In this document: positions 1 to 8,934 of the stretch, one piece after another
How positions within the stretch are numbered: position 1 is the first letter of the stretch
Layout: the number at the start of each line of letters is the position of its first letter
Translations under genes and position numbers: made by a program
Notes under the pieces: generated by a model
Told to the model about the DNA's origin: nothing
Seen by the model: the letters and a program-made list of their open reading frames with translations, nothing else
The model's database searches: none
Source: Patescibacteria group bacterium
GTDB taxonomy: Bacteria > Patescibacteriota > Microgenomatia > UBA1400 > PJMF01
Assembly: GCA_023382875.1 (NCBI GenBank)
Contig: JAHDXH010000005.1
Coordinates: forward strand, 1 to 56,483
Length of the DNA: 56,483 nucleotides
Reading direction: 5' to 3'

Positions 1-181
1 CACTTTCAGAAATAATTTCGACCGCATCGAAACTGTCACCCAATACTGATTTAAGCTCTTCAATCAAATCTCTGAAATATTGACTCGATGGAATTGTCAG
101 ACCATTTTCGACGGACCAGTTTTTTAATAATAAATTAGTATCAGCAGATACTAAATAAGGTTTAATAAATTGTTCTTTCAT
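1..181 (-). CDS. hypothetical protein, partial (C-terminus beyond window)
   Basis: Open frame from ATG at 181 to the window edge: MKEQFIKPYLVSADTNLLLKNWSVENGLTIPSSQYFRDLIEELKSVLGDSFDAVEIISES... Confidence 0.55.
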   Translation of the reverse strand, partial: MKEQFIKPYLVSADTNLLLKNWSVENGLTIPSSQYFRDLIEELKSVLGDSFDAVEIISES

Positions 182-224
182 TTTATTTTTTATGTCGCGA
201 AATCAGCCATTTTTGGTACAGGTA

Positions 225-249
225 CAAAAAACCCGCTTCTTCAGCGGGG
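225..249 (-). terminator. Rho-independent terminator (attenuator candidate)
   Basis: CCCCGCTGAAGAAGCGGGTTTTTT on the minus strand; stem CCCGCT/AGCGGG plus T-run. Confidence 0.75.
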
Positions 250-278
250 TGTGACTGTCTTCGCTATAAAAAATAAAG

Positions 279-350
279 TTAAATCACCCCGCTGTCTGCG
301 TGGGTGTGATGAACAAAAGATAGTGATTTTTTTATTAAGTTAACTAACAT
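279..350 (-). CDS. putative 23-aa leader peptide MLVNLIKKSLSFVHHTHADSGVI
   Basis: ATG..TAA on the minus strand immediately upstream of, and overlapping, mutually exclusive hairpin arms; three His codons within VHHTH. Confidence 0.4.
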   Translation of the reverse strand: MLVNLIKKSLSFVHHTHADSGVI

Positions 351-359
351 AAATTGGGG

Positions 360-433
<74 letters not shown>

Positions 434-464
434 ATGTTTTGCCACCGTTCTCGACAAAGAATTC

Positions 465-548
465 TGGTGCCCAGGAGAGGACTTGAACCTCCACAGCTTG
501 CGCTATACGCACCTCAAGCGTACGTGTATACCATTTCACCACCTGGGC
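465..548 (-). tRNA. tRNA-Leu(GAG)
   Basis: Long variable arm; anticodon loop TTGAGGT; encoded CCA. Confidence 0.93.
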
Positions 549-595
549 TTAGAACTAATATTTTACCACGCTCGGGGAAAATCGTCTTTGGGATT

Positions 596-1522
596 TTATT
601 TATAGTTGGCAGTAAAGGCTTGCAAGGTCTTAGCCGAATTATAAAGCTTTACCACTTCTTCTTCGGAAAGTTTGGCCATTAAAATTCTCTCAACACCTTC
701 TCGACCCAAAACACAGGGTACTGATAAAGCAACATTACTCAAACCATAATAATCATTCAAAGGAACTGACAATGGCAAAACCGTTTCTTCATCGCGCAAA
801 ACCCCATTCATAATTTCAACAATCGCAGCGGCGATGGCGTAATAGGTAGCACCTTTGGCATCAATAATTTTATAGGCAGCATTTTTAGCTTGAGAATAAG
901 CTTCATTAGCAAACTCCATCGAGAAATTTTTGAGCTCAGTAATATTTTGACCACCCACAGATGCAGAGGAGATAACTGGGAATGAACTATCGCCATGCTC
1001 ACCTAAAATGTAGGCGTGAATACTGCCAGGATTAACTTTAAGCTTCTCTGACAAATGACTTCTAAAACGAGCTGTATCAAGAATTGTGCCCGAACCAAAA
1101 ATCTGGCCAGGGGTAACTTTGACCACTTGGTTTGCTCTATAAGTCAAAATATCAACCGGATTGGAAACAATACACACCACTGCGTCTGGAGCAGCTTTCA
1201 TGATCTTGGGCATGGCGTCTTCAATAATATCAACGTTTTTCTTGACCAACTCCAGTCGGGTTTCACCAGGCTTTTGCGCCACACCGGCGGTCATCACAAT
1301 AAACTGACAACCCTCGAGGTCTTTATAACTATCTGTTGGAATTATTCTGGCTGACTGTAAAAAGGGGAGAGCGTGCTCGAGGTCAAGAGCTTCACCTTCG
1401 GCTCGCTTTTTATCCCTCGAAAACAAAACTAATTCGTTCGGAGTTCCATCAATCAGCATCGCAAACGCTGCCGTCACACCAACGTGACCACAACCAATAA
1501 CACCGACTTTAATAGAACTCAT
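596..1522 (-). CDS. ldh: L-lactate/malate dehydrogenase family protein
   Basis: VGVIGCGHVGVTAAFAM NAD site, IVSNPVDILTY, HAYILGEHGDSSFPV active-site motif; ATG at 1522 preceded by AAGGA. Confidence 0.88.
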   Translation of the reverse strand: MSSIKVGVIGCGHVGVTAAFAMLIDGTPNELVLFSRDKKRAEGEALDLEHALPFLQSARIIPTDSYKDLEGCQFIVMTAGVAQKPGETRLELVKKNVDIIEDAMPKIMKAAPDAVVCIVSNPVDILTYRANQVVKVTPGQIFGSGTILDTARFRSHLSEKLKVNPGSIHAYILGEHGDSSFPVISSASVGGQNITELKNFSMEFANEAYSQAKNAAYKIIDAKGATYYAIAAAIVEIMNGVLRDEETVLPLSVPLNDYYGLSNVALSVPCVLGREGVERILMAKLSEEEVVKLYNSAKTLQAFTANYK

Positions 1523-1620
1523 ACTTTCCTTACTTAGTTTGTACAAGTCAAATATAGCAATTTTTCGGGATGATTGTCGATTGGAAAGCCGAGTAAAGGA
1601 TGTTATAATTTCTCTCTCAA

Positions 1621-1696
1621 GCCAAGCTAGCCAAGTTGGTCACGGCGCATGTCTGAAGAACATGAAATTGAGGTTCGATTCCTCAGCTTGGCACCA
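1621..1696 (+). tRNA. tRNA-Phe(GAA)
   Basis: Acceptor GCCAAGC/GCTTGGC, anticodon loop CTGAAGA, encoded CCA. Confidence 0.93.
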
Positions 1697-1709
1697 ACAA
1701 AGAAAAAGG

Positions 1710-1868
1710 TTATTTACCAATAAAGGTCATAATCAGGTGTTTAATAAGCTGAGCAATCGCTTTAACACCTTCTGACCCGTAAATAACAACTTGTTTTAAA
1801 ATCGCTTCAATACCTTTACCGGTACTGGAATTAAAATCTGTTTGTTTGATCGAATACGGATTTGACAT
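1710..1868 (-). CDS. small hypothetical protein (52 aa)
   Basis: Intergenic ORF MSNPYSIKQTDFNSSTGKGIEAILKQVVIYGSEGVKAIAQLIKHLIMTFIGK, below the ORF-track size cutoff, with an amphipathic/hydrophobic C-terminal half. Confidence 0.4.
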   Translation of the reverse strand: MSNPYSIKQTDFNSSTGKGIEAILKQVVIYGSEGVKAIAQLIKHLIMTFIGK

Positions 1869-1920
1869 AATTAGGAGTGATTATAAAATATAAGAGTCAA
1901 TTAACATAGTATAGATAAAT

Positions 1921-1993
1921 GCGAGAATAGCTCAGTTGGTAGAGCGCCTCCTTGCCAAGGAGGAGGTCGCGGGTTCGAGCCCCGTTTCTCGCT
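1921..1993 (+). tRNA. tRNA-Gly(GCC)
   Basis: Anticodon stem-loop CCTCC-TTGCCAA-GGAGG. Confidence 0.95.
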
Positions 1994-2001
1994 CATTTTT
2001 T

Positions 2002-2613
2002 TTATCTATTATCTAAGCTATACCACAATGCCAGGCAAGCATAAGAACGGTATGGCGACCAAGTTTCCACTTTTTTAGCTAAAGTTTCTTTTTCCAAGAT
2101 TTCTGGACCATAAATTTTGATCATGGCGTTTTTCAAACCGAGATCACCAGGAGAGAAAACGTCATTTCTGCCCATGGTAAAAATCAAAAACATCTCAGCA
2201 GTCCAGCGACCAATACCTTTAACCTTGACCAAATCAGCCACAATTTCTTCATCGCTCAAAGTTGGAAAAGCTTCAAAATTAACCTCGCGATTCATCACCG
2301 CTGCAGCCAAAGCTCGAATATAGCGAGCTTTAGCCCAGGAAGTGCCGATTTCACGATAAACCGATTCTTCTTTAGCCAAAACCAAGTTGGGAGTAGGGGA
2401 GCGCTCGGGAAATAAATCAAGGAATCGACCAATGATCGCATCAGCAGCTTTCATACCTAGCTGTTGAGCGACGATATCTTGGCAAAGTTTGGCGAAATAA
2501 GTTTGCGGATCGGTATTGGCAACTAAAATTCGCTCCGGCATTTTTTCCAAAAAAGGAAATAAAACCGGATCGGCTTGGCGAAAATGAGTCAGGATATCAG
2601 CGTATTTGGTCAT
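2002..2613 (-). CDS. DNA-3-methyladenine glycosylase II / HhH-GPD family
   Basis: [15 protein letters not shown] HhH-GPD motif and downstream Asp (SPGDLGL). Confidence 0.85.
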   Translation of the reverse strand: MTKYADILTHFRQADPVLFPFLEKMPERILVANTDPQTYFAKLCQDIVAQQLGMKAADAIIGRFLDLFPERSPTPNLVLAKEESVYREIGTSWAKARYIRALAAAVMNREVNFEAFPTLSDEEIVADLVKVKGIGRWTAEMFLIFTMGRNDVFSPGDLGLKNAMIKIYGPEILEKETLAKKVETWSPYRSYACLALWYSLDNR

Positions 2614-2633
2614 TACGGCCCATTATCGCACAC

Positions 2634-3356
2634 CTATTTTCCAAAAATACCGCGGTAACGATCGACGAGGGAAAACTTTTTATAAAAGGCCTCGACCACT
2701 AAATCCGTTGCGTCTTCAATGCTATAAAAAGCGGTATTCAAAACCATGTCGTAATAACTAGATTTTTTGATGTCGCGTTTGAAGTACTTTTTGACAAATT
2801 CAGCTCGGTCTTGTTCCACCTTCATCACTCTTTCTCTGGCTTCACTCGCGCTCAAACCTTCATACTTAACAGCCCGAATCTGGCGAATAGCCTTTGGAGC
2901 AGTGATGCGAACATGCAAACCTTTAGCTTTAGGGGTAATAAAGTTGGCTCCACGGCCTAAAATCACCACATGGCCTTTATAGGCATAAGCCAAAATTACT
3001 TTGCACAACTCAGAAATATATTTGTAATCACTTACATAATCCTTGTTGAGGTGGGAGTGGACCAAATCTTCAATCGAAGTACGGGCTTTTTCATCGATGG
3101 TTTCGATAATTTTGTTGCGCATTTTGGTCGACTGAGCAATTTCTTCGATAATCTGATGATCGACATATTCATAATTCAATTTTTTGGCGACTCTTTGGCC
3201 GATCAAAGCCCCACCACTTCCCGGCTCACGAGCCAAAGTGATAAATGGAGCAGTAAACAAACCTTCGGGAACAGACGAATTAGCAAATGTTGCACTCTTA
3301 CGAATACCAGCCAAATTGATCATTTTATTGATAAAGGGGTAGTAATGGAGTGACAT
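2634..3356 (-). CDS. cytidylate kinase-like family protein
   Basis: FITLAREPGSGGALIGQRVAKKLNYEYVD P-loop-like motif, VVILGRGANFI. Confidence 0.75.
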   Translation of the reverse strand: MSLHYYPFINKMINLAGIRKSATFANSSVPEGLFTAPFITLAREPGSGGALIGQRVAKKLNYEYVDHQIIEEIAQSTKMRNKIIETIDEKARTSIEDLVHSHLNKDYVSDYKYISELCKVILAYAYKGHVVILGRGANFITPKAKGLHVRITAPKAIRQIRAVKYEGLSASEARERVMKVEQDRAEFVKKYFKRDIKKSSYYDMVLNTAFYSIEDATDLVVEAFYKKFSLVDRYRGIFGK

Positions 3357-3421
3357 ACTTTACTATAGCTTGATCAAGATAAAATGACCATGCTTATGCA
3401 ATATGTATGATGAAGTATGAC

Positions 3422-3504
3422 AAATAATAGCCATCATCTTTCTCAAATGATTGGTGATTCATTCCTTCATCAACATCATTTTCGAAAAACGATGGCTATT
3501 ATTT
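3422..3504 (-). repeat. intergenic hairpin repeat, copy A (core GATGAAGGAATGAATC)
   Basis: Outer inverted repeat AAATAATAGCCATC/GATGGCTATTATTT; inner stem AAATGAT/ATCATTT enclosing a 23-nt loop. Confidence 0.7.
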
Positions 3505-3529
3505 ACTAAATTAATCTCCAAATTCTGCC

Positions 3530-4138
3530 TTATCCCTGTTCAAACTTTTCTGGATATAGCTGTCTTAGTGAAACAGAATTGGCATCTCTTTCGGAGATTA
3601 TAAGTTGTTCGTGACTAATTGGCCACTCGATATTCAAGTCAGTATCAAAAAGATTAATCGCTTTATCGCCAGCTTTATCACGATTAGCATAAAGTTCATC
3701 AACCAAATAAACATAATCAGCTGGACCTTCCAAAACCACAAAGCCGTTAGCGATACCCTGAGAAACAAATAAAGCGCCAGCCAAAGCCCCTTCACCACTG
3801 CCCAGCAAAAATTTGACGTGCTGACCAAAAGTGGGTGACTCGGGACGAATATCCACTAAAACACTCATCACTTTACCAGTTACCACCGTTATTAGCTTAT
3901 CCCAAGCTTCAGCGTGGAAACCACGAATGACATTAGTTTCTGAATGAGATAAGTTGACCTGCTTTGCCACAAAAGCTCGACCAGTTATTGCCTCCACCTC
4001 TGGAATTCTAGCGATTTCGGCATAAAAACCCCGGTGGTCAGCAAAAGCGTGGTGTGGCAAAAAATATAAACCCTCAAGCGGTGTTTTATAAACATCTTCA
4101 GCAATTTTAAGCTCTGGGGTGGGTTGGTAGGTCTGCAT
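3530..4138 (-). CDS. rfbC: dTDP-4-dehydrorhamnose 3,5-epimerase family protein
   Basis: DHRGFYAEI, NVIRGFHAE, VTGKVMSVLVDIRPESPTFG, GIANGFVVLE motifs. Confidence 0.8.
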   Translation of the reverse strand: MQTYQPTPELKIAEDVYKTPLEGLYFLPHHAFADHRGFYAEIARIPEVEAITGRAFVAKQVNLSHSETNVIRGFHAEAWDKLITVVTGKVMSVLVDIRPESPTFGQHVKFLLGSGEGALAGALFVSQGIANGFVVLEGPADYVYLVDELYANRDKAGDKAINLFDTDLNIEWPISHEQLIISERDANSVSLRQLYPEKFEQG

Positions 4139-4165
4139 ATATACGAGTATTCTATAATATAGGCA

Positions 4166-4948
4166 ATGATTATCAAAAACTCAAATCAAAGACATCAATA
4201 TTTTGAAGCTTGTCGCATCTCAGTTGAGATTTTAAAACAACTTTACGACCAAGTAGCTATTGGCGTTGTACCGATCGAAATCGACCAATTAGCAGGGAAA
4301 CTTTGTGAAAAATATGGTGTCAAACCAGCCTTTTATGCCGTCCAAGGCAAAAAGGGTATTTATGGTTATAACACCTGCATTCAGGTTAATGATGTGGCGG
4401 TGCACGGCATTCCTGATTCTGTTAATCCCATCAAGTCTGGCGACTTGGTTAGCATCGACTTTGGCATTATTTATGAGGGTCTTTATACCGACCACTGCGT
4501 AACGGTTGGTGTGGGTGAAGTTAGTGAGGCAGATAAAAAACTTTTGCGAGTGGGTCGAGAATCTGTTTTAAACGCTACCAAACAAGCTGTTACTGGCAAT
4601 CACACTGGCGATTTGGGCTATGTCATGGAATCACAAGCTCGCCAAGCAGGCTTTGATACGCTCAAGGAGTACATTGGCCATGGTATTGGCACTGGACTTC
4701 ATGATGAACCAGAAATCCCAGCCTACGGCCAACCACACACTGGCGATCCACTACACAGAGGTGAAGTCATTTGCGTTGAATCCCAAGTGGTAGCTGGTCA
4801 ACCAAAGGTTAAAACTGACGCCGATGGTTGGACAACTAGAACCAGAGATGGCGAAAATGCGGTGATGTTTGAGTTTATGGTCATGGTCGACAATACCAAA
4901 GGTATTATCATGACTCCCACCCAAGATTGGCCACTAATTAAAAAATAA
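4166..4948 (+). CDS. map: methionine aminopeptidase type I
   Basis: YNTCIQVNDVAVHGIP, SIDFGIIYEGLYTDHCVT, GHGIGTGLHDEPEI, metal-ligand pattern. Confidence 0.93.
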   Translation: MIIKNSNQRHQYFEACRISVEILKQLYDQVAIGVVPIEIDQLAGKLCEKYGVKPAFYAVQGKKGIYGYNTCIQVNDVAVHGIPDSVNPIKSGDLVSIDFGIIYEGLYTDHCVTVGVGEVSEADKKLLRVGRESVLNATKQAVTGNHTGDLGYVMESQARQAGFDTLKEYIGHGIGTGLHDEPEIPAYGQPHTGDPLHRGEVICVESQVVAGQPKVKTDADGWTTRTRDGENAVMFEFMVMVDNTKGIIMTPTQDWPLIKK

Positions 4949-4961
4949 GTTCAAAAGCAAG

Positions 4962-5288
4962 TTAACTTTTATCTGCTTTTTCCTCTTCAACTTCCAATTT
5001 TTGGAATTGACCACGGCGGTAGAGCACACCGATCACGCCATAAACAGCCAAATCGATAAATGTCTCTTCAATAGTTTCATTAGCAGGTTCGCCGCCAGTC
5101 ATTAAAAGGTTTTTAAGACGTTCAGCTTTTTCACTAATACGAAAGGCCATGCCTAACTCTTTGCCAGACAAAATGTTGCCTTTACCGTAATCTTTATGCT
5201 TTTTAAGAAACATTTCCAAAAGCTCAGCATTAACGTTTTCAAATGCTTGGTCTAATGTTTTTGGGGTAACGATCTTTGTTTTTGACAT
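4962..5288 (-). CDS. DUF1599 / nucleotide-modification-associated (Nmad1)-like protein
   Basis: HKDYGKGNI...FRISEKAERLKNL...ETFIDLAVYGVIGVLYRRG pattern. Confidence 0.5.
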   Translation of the reverse strand: MSKTKIVTPKTLDQAFENVNAELLEMFLKKHKDYGKGNILSGKELGMAFRISEKAERLKNLLMTGGEPANETIEETFIDLAVYGVIGVLYRRGQFQKLEVEEEKADKS

Positions 5289-5316
5289 AAATATATATAA
5301 ACCGATCAGAATAAAG

Positions 5317-5344
5317 TTGACAAGTACAAAGTCCTTCGTAAAAT
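5317..5344 (+). promoter_or_regulatory. sigma70-like promoter TTGACA-16-TAAAAT
   Basis: TTGACA at 5317, TAAAAT at 5339, ATG 6 nt later. Confidence 0.65.
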
Positions 5345-5350
5345 ACTTCC

Positions 5351-5587
5351 ATGGTCGAAAAAAGAGAACGTAGATCGCCAGAATTTTATGTCTTAATTGA
5401 GTACGAAGCTCGATGTGAGTGCTGTGGTTTTGAGATTGCTGACGATCTTCAAGATGCCAATGAAAGAGATGGTATGGCCAATGTGCGCGCTATTTGTGAG
5501 GGCTGGCATTTCACCACCAACCGCATTGCTAATCACAACTGTAATGGCACCTTAACCATCATGACCAAAACTACTTATTGGGTTTAA
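5351..5587 (+). CDS. hypothetical protein with CxCC cysteine cluster
   Basis: 78-aa ORF with a strong promoter directly upstream; CECCGFEI and downstream C residues. Confidence 0.6.
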   Translation: MVEKRERRSPEFYVLIEYEARCECCGFEIADDLQDANERDGMANVRAICEGWHFTTNRIANHNCNGTLTIMTKTTYWV

Positions 5588-5600
5588 CTTTTTGAAAATG

Positions 5601-7106
5601 TTACTGGCCGCACTGATTTTTGAATTCCACCACAAATAAAGTGTAATCGACAATATTTACTTGGCCATCATCATTAAGGTCACTAACTTTTTGATTATTA
5701 TTTGCTGATCCAGCCAAAAGCTCAGAAACTAAGATTGTATAGTCAGCCAGATTGACTTTGCCGTCTTGATTGAAATCAGCTCGGCAAGCTGGCGCTGGCG
5801 TGGTAGAAGGTGTTGCTGACGGAGTTACTGATGGGGTTGCGTTAACAACGTTAGAAGATTTTTCCAAAGTAAAAACCTGCACTCCTGATTTTGCCACCAC
5901 ACCGCTCATATAATTATCGTTTCCAACTTTTTCCACCACTAAACTCTGACCGTAACGATCATCGTTGGCAAACAAAGGCTTAAAAGTACTCATGTCAAAG
6001 CCACTCGGCAATTTAATCTGATTTTTAGTTTCAAGATCAGATTGTGAGTTGGTATTTAGCACAATAATGAAAGCTTTGTCGCCATGAACAAAAGTGGCTA
6101 CATGCAAACGTGGTTTACCAAACACACCAGGAGTGGTGTCTTGATATGTATACTCACCATTCAAAATTGCCTCCACCAATTCACCATTAATGTCCTGTCT
6201 CAACTTTTTCCATTCAGTCCATAATTCTGTCTTGGTAGATAGATCGCCACTTTCCTCCCAGTATGAATAAGCCAAAATACCTTCCAATCTTGTAACTACT
6301 GCCGCCCAAGTCATGTTGCGAGTTTCCACTGGGTTTGGATAACGTTCACCACCCCAAGCAAATGCCTGCAAATTAGCAAAGACAGCTTTATTGGCTGGCG
6401 CTTGCTCGCGGGCATATTTTAAGTAGGCAAAATTTTCTTCCAATGGGGCATTAGCAAATGATTCATCATTGTTACCAATCGGATATGTTTGAGTGCCCAT
6501 AATATCCATTGCCTCATGATATTCGCCGAAAAGATATTTAGCCGACTGGCCAGATTTAAAAGGATAACCGCCCCCAGACCCATAAATAATTTGGGTGGCA
6601 CCATTGGCTTTGGCTGAATTTCTAACCACATCTGCTTCTTGCTTGGCTTGATCAGGATTAATGCGTGGATTAGAGTAGGGGACATTAAAATCATCCAACA
6701 CATTCCAGCCGATTAAGGTGAGCTCATCTTTGAACACCTGTGTCCATTTATCCAAACTAGGTTTGTAATAAGACGCAATAATGGTCATACCATATTTTTG
6801 CGCCTCCGCTCTGGCTTCCTGTGTACTTTTTTCTGCATCTGGACCAGTAATCACCAACTGCAAAATATTAAAGCCGGCTTCACCCATTTTTTTAACATCT
6901 TCAACCATACCTGCCCCGTAACGATTCTTAACATCAGAAACATGATAAAAACCAAAGGGATAAAAAGCCTGCCCATCTTTTTGCACCACGCCATCGTTTC
7001 TGATGGTGATAATCGGATTTGCAGCTCGAATTGATTTAGTGGAAACAAAAAAACCAGTTACTAAAAGAAGCAACAGCAGTGATTTAAAAAAGACTGCCTG
7101 TTTCAT
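5601..7106 (-). CDS. secreted glycoside-hydrolase-like protein with C-terminal type I dockerin
   Basis: Signal peptide; TPSVTPSATPSTTP linker; duplicated Ca-binding DFNQDGKVNLADYTILVSEL / DLNDDGQVNIVDYTLFVVEF. Confidence 0.75.
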   Translation of the reverse strand: MKQAVFFKSLLLLLLVTGFFVSTKSIRAANPIITIRNDGVVQKDGQAFYPFGFYHVSDVKNRYGAGMVEDVKKMGEAGFNILQLVITGPDAEKSTQEARAEAQKYGMTIIASYYKPSLDKWTQVFKDELTLIGWNVLDDFNVPYSNPRINPDQAKQEADVVRNSAKANGATQIIYGSGGGYPFKSGQSAKYLFGEYHEAMDIMGTQTYPIGNNDESFANAPLEENFAYLKYAREQAPANKAVFANLQAFAWGGERYPNPVETRNMTWAAVVTRLEGILAYSYWEESGDLSTKTELWTEWKKLRQDINGELVEAILNGEYTYQDTTPGVFGKPRLHVATFVHGDKAFIIVLNTNSQSDLETKNQIKLPSGFDMSTFKPLFANDDRYGQSLVVEKVGNDNYMSGVVAKSGVQVFTLEKSSNVVNATPSVTPSATPSTTPAPACRADFNQDGKVNLADYTILVSELLAGSANNNQKVSDLNDDGQVNIVDYTLFVVEFKNQCGQ

Positions 7107-7123
7107 AGAACAAGTAAATTTAA

Positions 7124-7558
7124 TTAACTAGCCAAAATTCCTTCAGCCCAAGTGGCGGCCTCGTTGACTCGGTCATCATCAATAAAACCATCGACTTTAT
7201 GTGGAGTACCAATCAAAGTAGCACCAAGTTCACGCAATTTAGCTTCAACTTTTTCTACAGCACCACAATAATGGATGTAACTAGTATCGCCAAGACCAAT
7301 CAAAGCAAAACGTCGACCCTCCACACCACTCAATTGATCCAAAAATTCTTCACATACCAAATTCATATTACCCTCATCCCAAGTTGAGGTAACAAAAATT
7401 ACCAAATCAAAATCTGCAAAATTTTCTCCTTTAGAGTTATCTGCATCTTTGACTTCAAATTGATGATCTGGATGAGCGGCAGCCATTTTTTCACTGAGTT
7501 GTTCGGATAACATGGCTGAGTTGCCACTCAAAGTTGCATAAAGGAATAAAATTTTCAT
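7124..7558 (-). CDS. flavodoxin
   Basis: MKILFLYATLSGNSAMLSEQL phosphate loop; VTSTWDEGNM; LIGLGDTSYIHYCGA. Confidence 0.85.
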   Translation of the reverse strand: MKILFLYATLSGNSAMLSEQLSEKMAAAHPDHQFEVKDADNSKGENFADFDLVIFVTSTWDEGNMNLVCEEFLDQLSGVEGRRFALIGLGDTSYIHYCGAVEKVEAKLRELGATLIGTPHKVDGFIDDDRVNEAATWAEGILAS

Positions 7559-7698
7559 AATCCTATGGTACTGGAAACAGGACTTTTTGCAACTTATTAA
7601 CTTAAATAAGTAACTAATACATATTATGTGCTTGTTAAGCTTAATACGTAAAGATATGATTACCGACGTTGTTCGCTCTTACTAGGAGATCATTGAAA

Positions 7699-7890
7699 AT
7701 GCACTACGTAACTTACGGCGAGAAAACTGGTTTTGAAAATCGCACTCGAGGTTTTATTGGTGGCAATGGAGCCGACTCGAAAGCGAAATCCCTAATCGCG
7801 CAGGGTCATAAAATAGTCAGAGTGATGATGGGAAACCAGCTAGCTTGGGCTTACAACAATGGTGAGATTCACTACTATTCCAGACGGTGA
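7699..7890 (+). CDS. hypothetical protein (63 aa)
   Basis: AGGAG upstream of ATG at 7699. Confidence 0.5.
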   Translation: MHYVTYGEKTGFENRTRGFIGGNGADSKAKSLIAQGHKIVRVMMGNQLAWAYNNGEIHYYSRR

Positions 7891-7994
7891 CTCACTAGCA
7901 AACCACTAACAGCGGCATCGCTCACCAGCATGTCCGCTGTTTTTATAACTTCTTTTGGAGTCAATTTAGCCTTGGGGTATAATATAGCAGTCAG

Positions 7995-8068
7995 GCACCA
8001 GTAGCTCAGCGGATTAGAGCGCCAGTCTTCGGAACTGGGCGTCGGGGGTTCGAGTCCCTCCTGGTGCA
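7995..8068 (+). tRNA. tRNA-Arg(TCG)
   Basis: Anticodon stem-loop CCAGT-CTTCGGA-ACTGG; acceptor GCACCAG/CTGGTGC; TATAAT just upstream. Confidence 0.94.
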
Positions 8069-8115
8069 CTTTTTTGTCTGGCCATGATAAAATTGCTCCT
8101 TCTAAAGACACAAAT

Positions 8116-8189
8116 GGGTCAGTAGCTCAGTCGGTTAGAGCACCTGCCTCTTAAGCAGGGTGTCGAGGGTTCGAGTCCCTCCTGACCCA
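8116..8189 (+). tRNA. tRNA-Lys(CTT)
   Basis: Anticodon stem-loop CCTGC-CTCTTAA-GCAGG; acceptor GGGTCAG/CTGACCC. Confidence 0.94.
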
Positions 8190-8258
8190 CATTTAATCTC
8201 AATCTCCCTCCTTCACCAATATTTTTTCAGCTGTTAAGATGTTTATGAGGTAAAAAAC

Positions 8259-8915
8259 ATGACCAACTACGATCACGGCTATAAACCTAGTTACATCGAA
8301 GGACCGAAAGGCCAGCTTCAAGAAACTCACTTTGACACTAGAGAAATGCTTGATGCGGTTCGCGACCATTTTGATATGCCCATGGCCAAATTTTTCACCT
8401 CTGGTTTACCAGAGAGGGGAGTACCAGCGCTTTCAGAATTAATTTTTGCCGCTTTTTCCAGAGAACCTGAGCGCTATATTGTCGAAGGCCACTTGGATGC
8501 CATAACTTTAATTGGTGACGTTTTACCAGATACTTTTAGAGTTGCTGCAGAAAATGAAGTTTTTGACCCAAAACTGGCCAAACGGATTTTTGATATCGCC
8601 GGTAGTGAAGGCATTGATACTGCTATTAGCTACGTCTTTAATGCTAAACCTTTTGGACCAGACACCACTAACGAAGGTGGCAAACTCAATGTCGACAATG
8701 ATCGTTTTAAAAACGATGGCTTAAACCACCCTGACACTGGCGAAAAGCTTTATAAAATCTGTCCCGGCTTTAGAGTTGCACAAGCCATCGAAAGACAGCT
8801 CGTCACTGCTTTTAGAAAAATTTTAATCCATCCAGAAGTTCAGGATTTAGATGTCACCTTACCCCCAGGTGTTTCCGTGGGCGACAGATGCAAAGACATC
8901 GTCCAATCTCTCTAA
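8259..8915 (+). CDS. hypothetical protein
   Basis: 218-aa ORF with GAGG upstream; no family recognised. Confidence 0.7.
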   Translation: MTNYDHGYKPSYIEGPKGQLQETHFDTREMLDAVRDHFDMPMAKFFTSGLPERGVPALSELIFAAFSREPERYIVEGHLDAITLIGDVLPDTFRVAAENEVFDPKLAKRIFDIAGSEGIDTAISYVFNAKPFGPDTTNEGGKLNVDNDRFKNDGLNHPDTGEKLYKICPGFRVAQAIERQLVTAFRKILIHPEVQDLDVTLPPGVSVGDRCKDIVQSL

Positions 8916-8934
8916 ACTGAAGCTGTTTTTGAGC

